From positions 248,001 through 312,000 of the forward strand of contig NZ_QUNO01000008.1 in NCBI RefSeq assembly GCF_003387475.1: a stretch of 64,000 bases of DNA, read 5' to 3'. A program made the translations under genes and the position numbers. The DNA comes from Kutzneria buriramensis. GTDB taxonomy: Bacteria; Actinomycetota; Actinomycetes; Mycobacteriales; Pseudonocardiaceae. Under the pieces are notes generated by a model. It was given only the letters and a program-made list of their open reading frames with translations. It searched no databases and had not been told where the DNA came from. The first letter of the stretch is position 1, and each line of letters begins with the position of its first letter. This document shows positions 28,020 to 36,594 of the stretch, in pieces.

Positions 28020-29549
28020 GTGACGACTTTCCGCGTCGACGACGTGCGGCCGCCGACCGAGCCGCTGCCCACCCGGCGCCTGGCCGACGTCTACGACGAC
28101 GTGCTGGCGCTCGGCGGTGACCCGGACACGCCGCTGATCGAGCCGGACGGCGTGCACCCGCTGCTCGACGCGGTGTCCCGGGCGTTCGCGGACCACCGGA
28201 CGCTGGTGCTGTCGCCGGACGCGATCTGGCTGACCATCGCCCAGGGCGTCGCCCAGCACGTCCGGCTCAACGCCGAGGAGCTGCGGCCGAAGCTGGTCGG
28301 GCATGCCGGCCGGGAGGCACTCACGCTGTCGGTGCCCAGCCTGCCGGCCGACCCCGAGGTCTGGCATGACCTGATCGAGGAGTTCGGCAAGGAGGTGGCC
28401 AGCCGGGCCGCGGGGGCCGACCTGTTCGAGTGCGACTTCACCACCAGCACGAGCGTGGAGCGGACGGCCGGCCGGATAGTGCTGCTCGACGGCTACTCGC
28501 CGTACTTCTCGTACTGGCTGAAGTTCGTCTGCGGCATCCCGAGGATCACGCTGACCGGCACGGTCGAGGACTGGCGCAAGATCCGGTCGAAAATGGACCG
28601 GCTGCCCGAGTTTGGGCTGGAGAAGTGGGTCCGGTCGCTGGCGCCGATCGCCGACGAGTTCGTGCGGGCGGCCGACGGCGACCCGAACCTCTGGTTCTGG
28701 CAGCGCATCTACAACCCGGCCGACGCCTACGGCGGGAAACTGATCACCGGCTGGATCGCGCGGTTCTACCCCTACCTCCGCTACAACGGCGTCGCCGACA
28801 ACCCGAATCCCCTGCTCGACCTGCCGATCGGCGAGCCGCGCAATGTGGTCGTCGACCGACACGGCGGGGCCGACTGCCCGTCGATCCGGACCGACTACGT
28901 GCCGGCCACCCTGTCCCAGGCGGTGGTGCGGATCAACAACCCGGTGGCCCGCGAGAACAAGTCGGTTGCGCTGCATGCCGGCCTGGTCGGCGTCACCCAG
29001 AGCCCCAACTGGGAACTGAAGCCGATCGCCGGCTGGTACGTCACCGAGGCGACCCCGGAGATGGGCCCGGTGCTGGACCGGATCCTCCGCGAGCACGAGA
29101 CCACCCCGGCGGTCCGGCCGCCAGTCGAGGCCCGCCTGTGGACCGCGTCCGCCGAGGTCGTCGAGCTCTACGAGCGGATCGGCTCGGCCACCGCCGTGGA
29201 CGGCCGATGGCGGATCGTGCCGTTGGCCGAATACCGCAGGGCCTACGACGTGGACGCCCGGCCAGGGCTCGCCGGTTTTGTCGAACTGGCCGACGGGCGG
29301 CACATCGCGATGGTGTTCGGCTCCCAGGGCTTCCATTGGGTGCTGTGCCGGTTCGAGCCGGCAGACCTGCCGCTGGAGGTGGCCGGTCAGGCCCGCCGAT
29401 GCCGGCTGGCCGGGAGCCGGAGCGACATGCCGGTGTTGGGTGACTCACTGGCGGTGATCCTGGACGTCATCCTCGACGGCGACGACCCCGCCCGGCTGGA
29501 GACCTGCCGGTTGTCCGAGCTCGACGTGCGGAACTCATGGGGCGAGTAG
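28020..29549 (+). CDS. DUF4419-domain protein
   Basis: The 509-aa protein carries the hallmarks of DUF4419: LSPDAIWLTIAQGVAQHVRLNAEELR, FECDFTTST, LLDGYSPYFSYWLKFVCGIPRITLTGTVEDW, FWQRIYNPADAYGGKLITGWIARFYPYL. The domain is widespread in fungi and bacteria and has no established activity. The C-terminal third (from about 370) is a separate region ending VLCRFEPADLPLEVAGQARRC. It has its own short upstream gap of 86 bp. Confidence 0.8.
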   Translation: MTTFRVDDVRPPTEPLPTRRLADVYDDVLALGGDPDTPLIEPDGVHPLLDAVSRAFADHRTLVLSPDAIWLTIAQGVAQHVRLNAEELRPKLVGHAGREALTLSVPSLPADPEVWHDLIEEFGKEVASRAAGADLFECDFTTSTSVERTAGRIVLLDGYSPYFSYWLKFVCGIPRITLTGTVEDWRKIRSKMDRLPEFGLEKWVRSLAPIADEFVRAADGDPNLWFWQRIYNPADAYGGKLITGWIARFYPYLRYNGVADNPNPLLDLPIGEPRNVVVDRHGGADCPSIRTDYVPATLSQAVVRINNPVARENKSVALHAGLVGVTQSPNWELKPIAGWYVTEATPEMGPVLDRILREHETTPAVRPPVEARLWTASAEVVELYERIGSATAVDGRWRIVPLAEYRRAYDVDARPGLAGFVELADGRHIAMVFGSQGFHWVLCRFEPADLPLEVAGQARRCRLAGSRSDMPVLGDSLAVILDVILDGDDPARLETCRLSELDVRNSWGE

Positions 29550-30377
29550 CAGGATCGCCCGGGTGTAGAGCAGGTCGAAGCCGCGGCCCTGGAGGTTCTG
29601 CTGCGACTTGGTGCCGGGGCCGGTCGTGACGGTGGCGATGTCGCAGCCGGCTTCGAGCGCGCCGGTCAGGCGCGCGGCGATCAGCGCGGACTGGACGCCG
29701 CGGCGGCGGTAGGCCGGAACCGTGGCGGCGCCGGCGAAGTGGGCGATGCCTTCGCTCATGCGAACGGCGCCGGTGCCGATCGGGACGCCGTCGATCAGGG
29801 CGAGGTAGCGGAGGGTGTCGGCGGCGGTCTCCATGTCGTTGACGGCGTTGCGCAGCACGTCGCGGGGGAAGTCCTCCTCGGCGGCGTTGCCCTGGGTGTC
29901 GGGCTCGTCGATGGCCTCCATCAGCAGGTCGAGGGTGGCATCCCGCTCGTCGTCCCGGCGGAGCCGGACCTCGATGCCGGGCGGCGGCTCGGGCACGCTC
30001 AGACCGTCCAGCGCTGCGCCGAGGACGTTCTCGTAGAACGAGAGACGGTAGCCGCGGCCGGTCAGCAGTTCGCCGACGGCCGGATCGGCGAGGTTCGGCA
30101 GCTCGACGCCGACGGGCGCGCCGAGCTCGTGGAACGCCTTCTCGACCTCGGCCAGCTCGTCCGCGGCCGGGACGCCGGCGAAGCCGAGGCCCGCCACCTT
30201 GTTGAACGGGGAGCCGGCCTCGGCGTAGCTGGCGATGCCGCCGGCGATCGGCCGGACGAAGCCATCCCGGCCGCCGGGGCGGGTGCGGGCCGCCGCGCTC
30301 GCCTTGGCGACCAGTTCCGCCTCGACGCGTTCGATCCGTTCGGCCAGGTCCGTGCCGCAGAACAGTGGTTTCCTCAT
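29535..30377 (-). CDS. GNAT-family N-acetyltransferase
   Basis: The 280-aa product has a divergent N-terminal half (LAERIERVEAELVAKASAA, PIAGGIASYAEAGSPFNKVAGLGF) and a C-terminal GNAT core with MSEGIAHFAGAATVPAYRRRGVQSALIAARLTGALEAG, including the acetyl-CoA-binding RRRGVQ loop. The target is unknown. Its 3' end overlaps the DUF4419 gene by 15 nt in convergent orientation. Confidence 0.8.
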   Translation of the reverse strand: MRKPLFCGTDLAERIERVEAELVAKASAAARTRPGGRDGFVRPIAGGIASYAEAGSPFNKVAGLGFAGVPAADELAEVEKAFHELGAPVGVELPNLADPAVGELLTGRGYRLSFYENVLGAALDGLSVPEPPPGIEVRLRRDDERDATLDLLMEAIDEPDTQGNAAEEDFPRDVLRNAVNDMETAADTLRYLALIDGVPIGTGAVRMSEGIAHFAGAATVPAYRRRGVQSALIAARLTGALEAGCDIATVTTGPGTKSQQNLQGRGFDLLYTRAILLLAP

Positions 30378-30445
30378 GGTGCTCCGCAGTCTCGTGAGCG
30401 GCGTGGCCGCGCGGCAAACGGTTTTCGTGTGGGAGTCTGCTGCAC

Positions 30446-31594
30446 GTGCGAGTGGCCGTCGTCGCTGGGCCGGATGCCGGTCACGTCTTCCCCGCGGTCG
30501 CGCTGTGCCTGCGGTTCGCCGCGGCCGGCGACGAGCCGTTCCTGTTCACCGACGATCGGTGGCGCGACGCCGCGGTCGCCGCCGGGGTGCAGGTGCCCGA
30601 ACTGCCGTGGCTGGCGTTGCGGCACGAGGCCGACATCGGGCGTTGGCTGTACGGGCAGGCCGCCGAGCTGGCGCGGGACCTCGTGCCGAGCCTCGCGGCC
30701 GTGCGGCCCGACCTGGTCGTCTCGGACGTGCTGGCGACCTGTGGCGGCATGGCGGCCGAGCTGTCCGGGCTGCCGTGGGTCGAGCTGTCGCCGCATCCGC
30801 TCTACCAGCCGTCTCGCGGCCTGCCGCCGATCGGCAGCGGCCTTGCTCCCGGCGTCGGCGTTCGTGGTCGCCTGCGTGACGCCGTGCTGCGCCTCGCCAC
30901 CGCCCGTTCGCTGCGACAAGGTGATCAGCAACGTACGGCCGCCCGGGTCGGAATCGGTTTGCCGGCAACGGATCCCGGGCCTGCGGCACGGTTGATCGCC
31001 ACCCTGCCGGCACTGGAGGTGCCCCGCCCGGACTGGCCGTCGAACGCGCACGTGATCGGCCCGCTGCTGTGGGATCCGATGCCGACCGGACTCGTGCCGC
31101 CGCCGGGGGAGGAGCCGCTGGTGATCGTCGCGCCGTCCACGGCGACCGGTGGAGCCGCCGACCTGCTGGCCACAACCCTTGCGGCGCTTGATGATCTGGG
31201 CGTGCAGGCCGCCGTCTCCACCTTCCAGCCGCCTGGAGACGGGCTGCCGCCGTGGGCGAGGGCCGGCGCCGGCGGCCAGGACGACCTGCTGCGGCAGGCC
31301 TCCGTCGTGGTGTGCGGCGCTGGGCATGGCTTGCTGGCCAAGGCATTGCTCGCCGGCGTTCCTGTCGTCGCAGTGCCCGGCGGTGGCGACCAATGGGAGC
31401 TCGCCAACCGCGCCGCCCGCCAGGGCAGTGCCGTCATCGTCCGTCCACCGTCCGTGGCGGACATTCGCGGCGCGGTGGAGTTGGTGCTTCGCGACGGGCG
31501 CTTCGCGGCGGCTGCCGCCGACGCGGCGAAGACCGTCACCGAGGTAAGTGATCCAATTGTGGTGTGCCGGACGGTGATCGGGGAGGCACGATGA
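30446..31594 (+). CDS. GT1-like glycosyltransferase
   Basis: The 382-aa protein begins RVAVVAGPDAGHVFPAVALCLRFAAAGDEP, the N-terminal acceptor-side Rossmann fold of GT-B enzymes, and ends with a nucleotide-sugar-binding-like region (LRQASVVVCGAGHGLLAKALLAGVPVVAVPGGGDQWELANRAARQGSAVIV) equivalent to the GxGT...PxxxDQ motif of macrolide glycosyltransferases. The usual His of HGG is present as AGHGLL. The acceptor is unknown. The downstream formamidase starts 1 nt after its stop, so the two are probably one transcript. Confidence 0.8.
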   Translation: MRVAVVAGPDAGHVFPAVALCLRFAAAGDEPFLFTDDRWRDAAVAAGVQVPELPWLALRHEADIGRWLYGQAAELARDLVPSLAAVRPDLVVSDVLATCGGMAAELSGLPWVELSPHPLYQPSRGLPPIGSGLAPGVGVRGRLRDAVLRLATARSLRQGDQQRTAARVGIGLPATDPGPAARLIATLPALEVPRPDWPSNAHVIGPLLWDPMPTGLVPPPGEEPLVIVAPSTATGGAADLLATTLAALDDLGVQAAVSTFQPPGDGLPPWARAGAGGQDDLLRQASVVVCGAGHGLLAKALLAGVPVVAVPGGGDQWELANRAARQGSAVIVRPPSVADIRGAVELVLRDGRFAAAAADAAKTVTEVSDPIVVCRTVIGEAR

Positions 31595-31595
31595 G

Positions 31596-32507
31596 GTGGT
31601 GGCCGAACTCCGTCTCGATCCCACCGCCGACACCGTCGTCGACTACTTCGACCGGGACCGGCCGCCGGTCCTGACGGTCGACCCCGGCGACACGCTGATC
31701 GTCCGCAGCCTCAACGCGTACGGGCATCTGGGCGAGGACGAGCACGGCCCGAGGCTTATCCGGGACTCCCAGGGGCACTGCCTGACGGGCCCGATCGCGG
31801 TGCGCGGCGCCGAGCCCGGGATGATGCTGGCGGTGCGGCTGGAGTCGTTGCGGCCGGACGACTGGGGCGTGACCGTGGCGGCGGTGCGGGACAACTCGCT
31901 CAACCGGCGGCTGGGCGTGGTGCCGGGCGAGCCCGTGCGGCTGCACTGGACGATCAAGGACGGCCGCGCCGTCAACAACCTCGGGTTTCAGGTGGCGCTG
32001 TCGCCGTTCCTGGGCGTGATCGGCGTGCCGCCGGACGAGCCGGGCCGGCACTCGACGTTGCCGCCGCGCCCGTGCGGGGGCAACATCGACTGCCGCGAGC
32101 TGGTGGCCGGCTCGACGCTGTATCTGCCGGTCACGGTGCCGGAAGCGTTGCTGTGCCTCGGCGACGGCCATGGGGCGCAGGGCGACGGCGAGGTGTCGGG
32201 GACGGCGATCGAGTGCGGCATGACCAGCCGGCTGGTGCTGGATCTGGTCGAAGATCCCCCGATCCGGACGGCGCATGCCCGCACACCGGCCGGCGCAGTG
32301 ACTTTCGGCTTTGATTCGGACCTGAACGAGGCGTCGGCGCAGGCGCTGAGCGCGATGTTGGACTGGATGGGGGCGCGCTACGGCGTCGATCGGACGACTG
32401 CCCTCGCGTTGGCCAGCCCAGTGCTGGATCTGCGCGTGACGCAAGTGGCCAACCCGGTGTGGGGCGTGCACGCCGTGCTGGCTGACGGGGCGCTGACCAG
32501 CGTGTGA
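31596..32507 (+). CDS. Acetamidase/formamidase family protein
   Basis: The 303-aa protein has FmdA_AmdA family segments: VLTVDPGDTLIVRSLNAYG, TGPIAVRGAEPGMMLAVRLESL, PPRPCGGNIDCRELVAGSTLYLPVTVPEALLCLGDGHGAQGDGEVSGTAIEC. The last motif, with metal-ligating His and Asp, is highly typical. The enzyme hydrolyses short amides to ammonia and acid. GTG 31596 follows GGGGAGG and lies 1 nt after the glycosyltransferase stop. Confidence 0.9.
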   Translation: MVAELRLDPTADTVVDYFDRDRPPVLTVDPGDTLIVRSLNAYGHLGEDEHGPRLIRDSQGHCLTGPIAVRGAEPGMMLAVRLESLRPDDWGVTVAAVRDNSLNRRLGVVPGEPVRLHWTIKDGRAVNNLGFQVALSPFLGVIGVPPDEPGRHSTLPPRPCGGNIDCRELVAGSTLYLPVTVPEALLCLGDGHGAQGDGEVSGTAIECGMTSRLVLDLVEDPPIRTAHARTPAGAVTFGFDSDLNEASAQALSAMLDWMGARYGVDRTTALALASPVLDLRVTQVANPVWGVHAVLADGALTSV

Positions 32508-32602
32508 ACGATACCGGCGGGCCTACCGGAGTCACGTTCCAGCTGCTACTCGTAGTGATCGCGTCAGCCCGGTCCGCTATGCCTTCGAAAACGGAGACAT
32601 CC

Positions 32603-33394
32603 ATGCGTCGTCTGGCCCTGTTGCTCGCCCCCCTGTTCGCGATCCTGTTACCCGCCACGGCCTTCGCCGCCCCGGCCGCCGGCGGCAGATACGTCGCCCT
32701 CGGCGATTCGTACGCCACCGGCGTCGGCACCTACACGTACGACAATCCCAACGACGCGTGTCGCCGCGGGCCGCTGGAGTACAGCCGCCTGTGGGCCGCC
32801 GCGCACCCGTCCACCACGTACGTCGAGGAGTCCTGCTCCGGCGCGTTGGTGGCCGACGTCGTCAACCAGGCGGCGGCCGGCCTGACCCCCGACACCACGC
32901 TGGTCAGCGTGCAGGTCGGCGGCAACGACGTCGGCTTCGTCGACACGCTGGAGACGTGCATCCTCAACCTGCCCGACTCCACCTGCATCAACGCCGTCAA
33001 CAACGCCATCGCCACCGGCCGCTCGGTGCTGCCGGGGTCCCTGGCCAACCTGTACGCCGGCATCCGCGCCAAGGCCCCGTCCGCGCAGGTGGTCGTGATG
33101 GGCTACCCGCGCATGTACAAGATCGGCGGCAACTGCATCTTCGGGCTCAGCGACACCAAGCGCTCCGCACTGAACAACGCCGCCGACGTGCTCGACGGCA
33201 TCATCCAGACCGCCGCCGCCAACGCCGGGTTCAGTTTCGTGGACGCCCGCACGGTGTTCGCCGGCCACGAGATCTGCTCCGGCAACTCGGTGTGGATGAC
33301 CAGCCTCCAGTGGGACAAGCTCAACGAGTCGTACCACCCGAACGCCAGCGGGCACCGCGGCTACTACGGCGCGCTGACCGCCATCACCGGCTGA
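32603..33394 (+). CDS. Secreted SGNH/GDSL hydrolase
   Basis: The 263-aa precursor has a Sec signal (MRRLALLLAPLFAILLPATAFAAP) and the SGNH blocks YVALGDSYATGVGT (catalytic Ser), Gly in block II, VQVGGNDVGF (Asn) and SYHPNASGHRGYYGAL (catalytic His). Six paired cysteines fit the disulfide-rich Streptomyces lipase/esterase type. It is expected to act outside the cell on lipid or ester substrates. ATG 32603 with GGAG upstream is preferred over the frame start at 32504. Confidence 0.9.
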   Translation: MRRLALLLAPLFAILLPATAFAAPAAGGRYVALGDSYATGVGTYTYDNPNDACRRGPLEYSRLWAAAHPSTTYVEESCSGALVADVVNQAAAGLTPDTTLVSVQVGGNDVGFVDTLETCILNLPDSTCINAVNNAIATGRSVLPGSLANLYAGIRAKAPSAQVVVMGYPRMYKIGGNCIFGLSDTKRSALNNAADVLDGIIQTAAANAGFSFVDARTVFAGHEICSGNSVWMTSLQWDKLNESYHPNASGHRGYYGALTAITG

Positions 33395-33402
33395 TTCCCC
33401 TG

Positions 33403-33432
33403 CGGTGGAGGGCAGTTCGCTGCCCTCCACCG
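33403..33432 (+). terminator. UUCG-loop terminator after the SGNH hydrolase gene
   Basis: CGGTGGAGGGCAG (33403-33415) pairs perfectly with 33420-33432 around TTCG, an extra-stable tetraloop, 8 nt after the stop codon. Confidence 0.85.
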
Positions 33433-33524
33433 TCCAAACGTGACGGTCGCCTTGAGTGCTCCGTGCGGGTGATTCGACTGGGTGGTCCGGCCCGCCACCC
33501 GCATCGCCGTCGCAGACTGCTGGC

Positions 33525-35606
33525 GTGGCTGAGTCGCCGAACGTACGCAACGACCTCAGCGGCACGGTGCTCGGGAACGTGGTCCAGGTCGGGTCCCTGC
33601 ACGGTGTCGCCGAGGCCGTCGAGCGGCCTCGACAGCTGCCGCTGGCGATCGGGCAGTTCACCGGTCGGTCCGCCCAGCTGGCGGCGTTGGACGCACTGGT
33701 CCCGAGCGACACCGTCGTCATCACCGCGATGGACGGCGCGGCCGGCATCGGCAAGACGATGCTCGCCGTGACCTGGGCGCACCGGGTTCAGCACCGCTTT
33801 CCCGACGGCACGCTGTTCGCGAACCTACGCGGCTACGGACCCGGCGCGCCCGCGCCCGCCGAGGAAGTGCTTGATGGCTTCCTGCGGGCGCTCGGCGTCG
33901 CCGCCGACCGGATTCCGGTCGGCGTCGAGGCCAAGTCGGCCCGGTTCCGTTCGCTGCTCGCGGGGCGTCGGGTGCTGATCGTCCTGGACAACGCCGGCAG
34001 CGCCGAGCAGGTGCGGCCGCTGCTGCCCGGTGAGCAGGGGGCGATGGTGGTCGTGACCAGTCGGGACAGCATGCACGGCCTCGTCGTCACCGAGTCCGCG
34101 CATCGGTTGACCGTCGACCTCCTGTCGGACGCCGAGGCGGTGGAGTTGGTCACGCGCATCGTGGGGTCGGAACGCGCCGCAGAGGAGGCGGCGGCGGTGA
34201 CGGCGCTCGTCCAGCTGTGCGGGCGATTGCCGTTGGCACTGCGCATCGCGGCGAGTCGGGTCGCCGCGTCGCCGTACAACAGCGTGACGGGGATCGTCGC
34301 GGAGCTGGGTGACGAGCGGAGTCGCCTGGACGTGCTCAGCAGCGACAGTGACGAGCGGTCCGCGGTTCGTGCGGTGCTCGGCTGGTCGTACCAACGACTG
34401 CCCGACGACCAGGCGGTTCTGTTTCGCCGCCTGGGTTTGCATGCCGGTCCCGAGTTCAGCGTGCCGGCCGCCGCCGCAGTGGCTGGGCTGGATTTGCCGC
34501 AGGCGCGTCGGCTCGTCGAGGCATTGGCGGCCGCGCACCTGACCGAACCGGTGGCGCGAGACCGTTATCGCTGCCACGACCTGTTGCGGGCGTACGCGGC
34601 GGAGCTCGCGGAGCGCTGCGATGCGCCGGAGGTACGGAGAAAAGCGTTGGCCGGGCTGGCGACCTGGTACGCCCGAGTGGCTTGGGAATGCGATCGGGTG
34701 GCCTTCCCAGGACGTTTTCGGCTCCCATTTAGGGAGCCATTCGCAGGGCCGCCGATCGCTGAAATCGGTGAGGCCTTGGCCTGGCTCGACACGGAGCGGG
34801 TCAATCTAATCGCACTCCTGCATGTGGTGGTGCGATATGAGCTCGACGAGCAGGTGATGCGACTGGCGGACGGCCTGCGGTTTCTGTTCATGCGAAGTGA
34901 ATTGGAAGACGCGATCGAGGTGCACGAACTTGCCCGACGTGCCGCCTGTCGCCGGCGCGATCGTCTCGCAGAGTTCTGGTTCTGTATCAGCCTGACGGAG
35001 GACCTTTCTCCCTTCAGGCGGTGGGCTGACGCTGCTGCCGCGAACGATCGGGCCAGTGAGTTGGCGGCCGAGCTGGGCACTCCGCTGCTCGCGGGCATTG
35101 TGGTGATGAATTCTGCCCACCTGCACAATCAACGCGGCGAGTTCTTGGAAGGCCTGAAATGCGCGCGGCGAGGGTTTGCGGCGATGTGCGGCACCGACAA
35201 CAGTCGTTGGGAAGCCGTGGCTAGGGACGTCACGGCGGCGGCGCTCAACGGGCTCGGACGATATGAAGAGGCTCGGCGTCACAGCGAAAAAGGCTTGGCG
35301 CTGCGGCGACACGTGCGGGACGTGATCGGCGAGGCCCTGGCGATGCGTCAGTTGGCTATCGCCTGGCAGGGCCTCGGTGATGACCGGAAGGCCGTCGACG
35401 TGTGTCGGCGGGCGATTGCGATCGGCCGTGCGTCGAGCTACCTGGTGGACGCCGTTGCCGAGCCGCTCTGTGTCATGGCGGTGTCGTTGCACCGCATGGG
35501 AAATGTGGAGGAAGCCGACGAGTGCTGGCGCGAGGCGGCGGAGTTGTTCGCGGACAACGGGCTCCCCCTGCTGGCTGAGCGGGCACGGGGCAACATCGCC
35601 GGCTAG
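33525..35606 (+). CDS. NB-ARC/TPR protein with N-terminal RHIM-like motif
   Basis: The 693-aa protein starts at GTG 33525, 6 nt after a CAGACT box. Residues 9-28 read NDLSGTVLGNVVQVGSLHGV, close to the short amyloid motifs of actinomycete NLR proteins, with the VQVG core also found in RHIMs. Then come an NB-ARC ATPase (Walker A DGAAGIGKTMLA at about 70, Walker B RVLIVLDNA, sensor VVVTSRDS, GRLPLALRIAASR, HDLLRAYAAE) and C-terminal TPR-like helices (AAALNGLGRYEEARRHSEKGLALRR). The architecture is that of a signal-transducing STAND ATPase. Its second half is visibly less GC-rich than its neighbours, hinting at transfer. Confidence 0.8.
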   Translation: MAESPNVRNDLSGTVLGNVVQVGSLHGVAEAVERPRQLPLAIGQFTGRSAQLAALDALVPSDTVVITAMDGAAGIGKTMLAVTWAHRVQHRFPDGTLFANLRGYGPGAPAPAEEVLDGFLRALGVAADRIPVGVEAKSARFRSLLAGRRVLIVLDNAGSAEQVRPLLPGEQGAMVVVTSRDSMHGLVVTESAHRLTVDLLSDAEAVELVTRIVGSERAAEEAAAVTALVQLCGRLPLALRIAASRVAASPYNSVTGIVAELGDERSRLDVLSSDSDERSAVRAVLGWSYQRLPDDQAVLFRRLGLHAGPEFSVPAAAAVAGLDLPQARRLVEALAAAHLTEPVARDRYRCHDLLRAYAAELAERCDAPEVRRKALAGLATWYARVAWECDRVAFPGRFRLPFREPFAGPPIAEIGEALAWLDTERVNLIALLHVVVRYELDEQVMRLADGLRFLFMRSELEDAIEVHELARRAACRRRDRLAEFWFCISLTEDLSPFRRWADAAAANDRASELAAELGTPLLAGIVVMNSAHLHNQRGEFLEGLKCARRGFAAMCGTDNSRWEAVARDVTAAALNGLGRYEEARRHSEKGLALRRHVRDVIGEALAMRQLAIAWQGLGDDRKAVDVCRRAIAIGRASSYLVDAVAEPLCVMAVSLHRMGNVEEADECWREAAELFADNGLPLLAERARGNIAG

Positions 35607-36049
35607 ACCAGGGCTTCCAGTTCGCAGACAATCTCCTCCAACGGCGCCGCAGCGTCGATCTCCAGGGTGCAGGTGGCCCGCAGCAAGGGTTCCACCGCCG
35701 CCAGGTTGGCGAGGATCTCGGCGCGGTCTTCGGGGGACTTGCCGTACGGGTTGTCGGTGCGGGCGGCGATGCGGGCCATGAGCACCGGCGCTGGGGCGCT
35801 GAGCAGGACGATGTAGTCGAACAGGGGGTAGAAGCGGCCCTGGTTGGACTTGCAACCGGCGACGAACAGCACGCCGGGAGCGTGCAGCAGCTCGGTCATG
35901 GCGTCCTCGTGCCAGATCCAGTCGCTGCCCTCCCAACGGCTCCAGCGCGACGAATCGGTGTCGACGGTGCGGTGCCCGCGGGCGGCGAGGGCGCGGAGGG
36001 CCGACGACTTGCCGGTGCCGGACATGCCGGTGACGAGGACCTTGGTCAC
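35603..36049 (-). CDS. Small P-loop ATPase/kinase-like protein
   Basis: The 148-aa protein has Walker A VTGMSGTGKSSALRALAARGHRTVDTD (about 5-31), the layout of shikimate or adenylate kinases, and FDYIVLLSAPAPVLMARIAARTDNPYGKSPEDR as a lid-like Arg-containing part. The substrate is unknown. It overlaps the upstream isochorismatase gene by 4 nt (ATGA) and converges on the NB-ARC gene with a 4-nt overlap. Confidence 0.75.
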   Translation of the reverse strand: MTKVLVTGMSGTGKSSALRALAARGHRTVDTDSSRWSRWEGSDWIWHEDAMTELLHAPGVLFVAGCKSNQGRFYPLFDYIVLLSAPAPVLMARIAARTDNPYGKSPEDRAEILANLAAVEPLLRATCTLEIDAAAPLEEIVCELEALV

Positions 36050-36594
36050 GAGGTCCAGTCGGCGATGGTGACGACGTCGGCCTGGCCGGGGAAGACGGCG
36101 GTGGTGAGCACGCGGTGCACCTCGGGGTCGGCGTCGAGGCAGCCGTCGGACAGCACGGTGAGCCGGTAGTCGAGGTCGAAGGCCTGGCGCACGGTGGACA
36201 GCACGCAGCCGCTGGTGGCGATGCCGGCGAGCACGAGGTGACGGATGCCGGAGGAGCGCAGCACGAGGTCGAGGTCGGTGCCGGCGAAGGCGCTGACCCG
36301 CTTCTTGGTGAAGACGGGGTCGCCGGGGGCGGGGGCGATGTCGGGGTGGATCTCGGCGCCGGGGTCGGCGGGGGTGAAGGCGTCGGTGCCGATCATCCGG
36401 CCGAAGGTGGCGTTGGCCGGGCTGACCTCGGGGTGCCCGGGGCGGAAGCCGACGGCGACGTGGCCGACGAGCACGTCGGTGGCCCGGGCGTGGGCGATGG
36501 CCTGGCGCAGGCGCGGCAGGTAGTCGGGGTCGGAGCCGAAGCGCGACACCATCGAGCGCTGCACGTCCATGACCAGCAGGGCGGTCTCAGTCAT
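36046..36594 (-). CDS. Isochorismatase-like cysteine hydrolase
   Basis: The 182-aa protein has the family's catalytic triad: Asp in LLVMDVQRSM, Lys in PVFTKKRVSAFAGTDLDLVLRS and Cys in IATSGCVLSTVRQAFDLDY. Members hydrolyse isochorismate, nicotinamide or other amides; the substrate is not evident. It overlaps the alpha/beta hydrolase gene upstream (36587-36594) and the kinase-like gene downstream, so the three form one minus-strand operon. Confidence 0.88.
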   Translation of the reverse strand: MTETALLVMDVQRSMVSRFGSDPDYLPRLRQAIAHARATDVLVGHVAVGFRPGHPEVSPANATFGRMIGTDAFTPADPGAEIHPDIAPAPGDPVFTKKRVSAFAGTDLDLVLRSSGIRHLVLAGIATSGCVLSTVRQAFDLDYRLTVLSDGCLDADPEVHRVLTTAVFPGQADVVTIADWTS

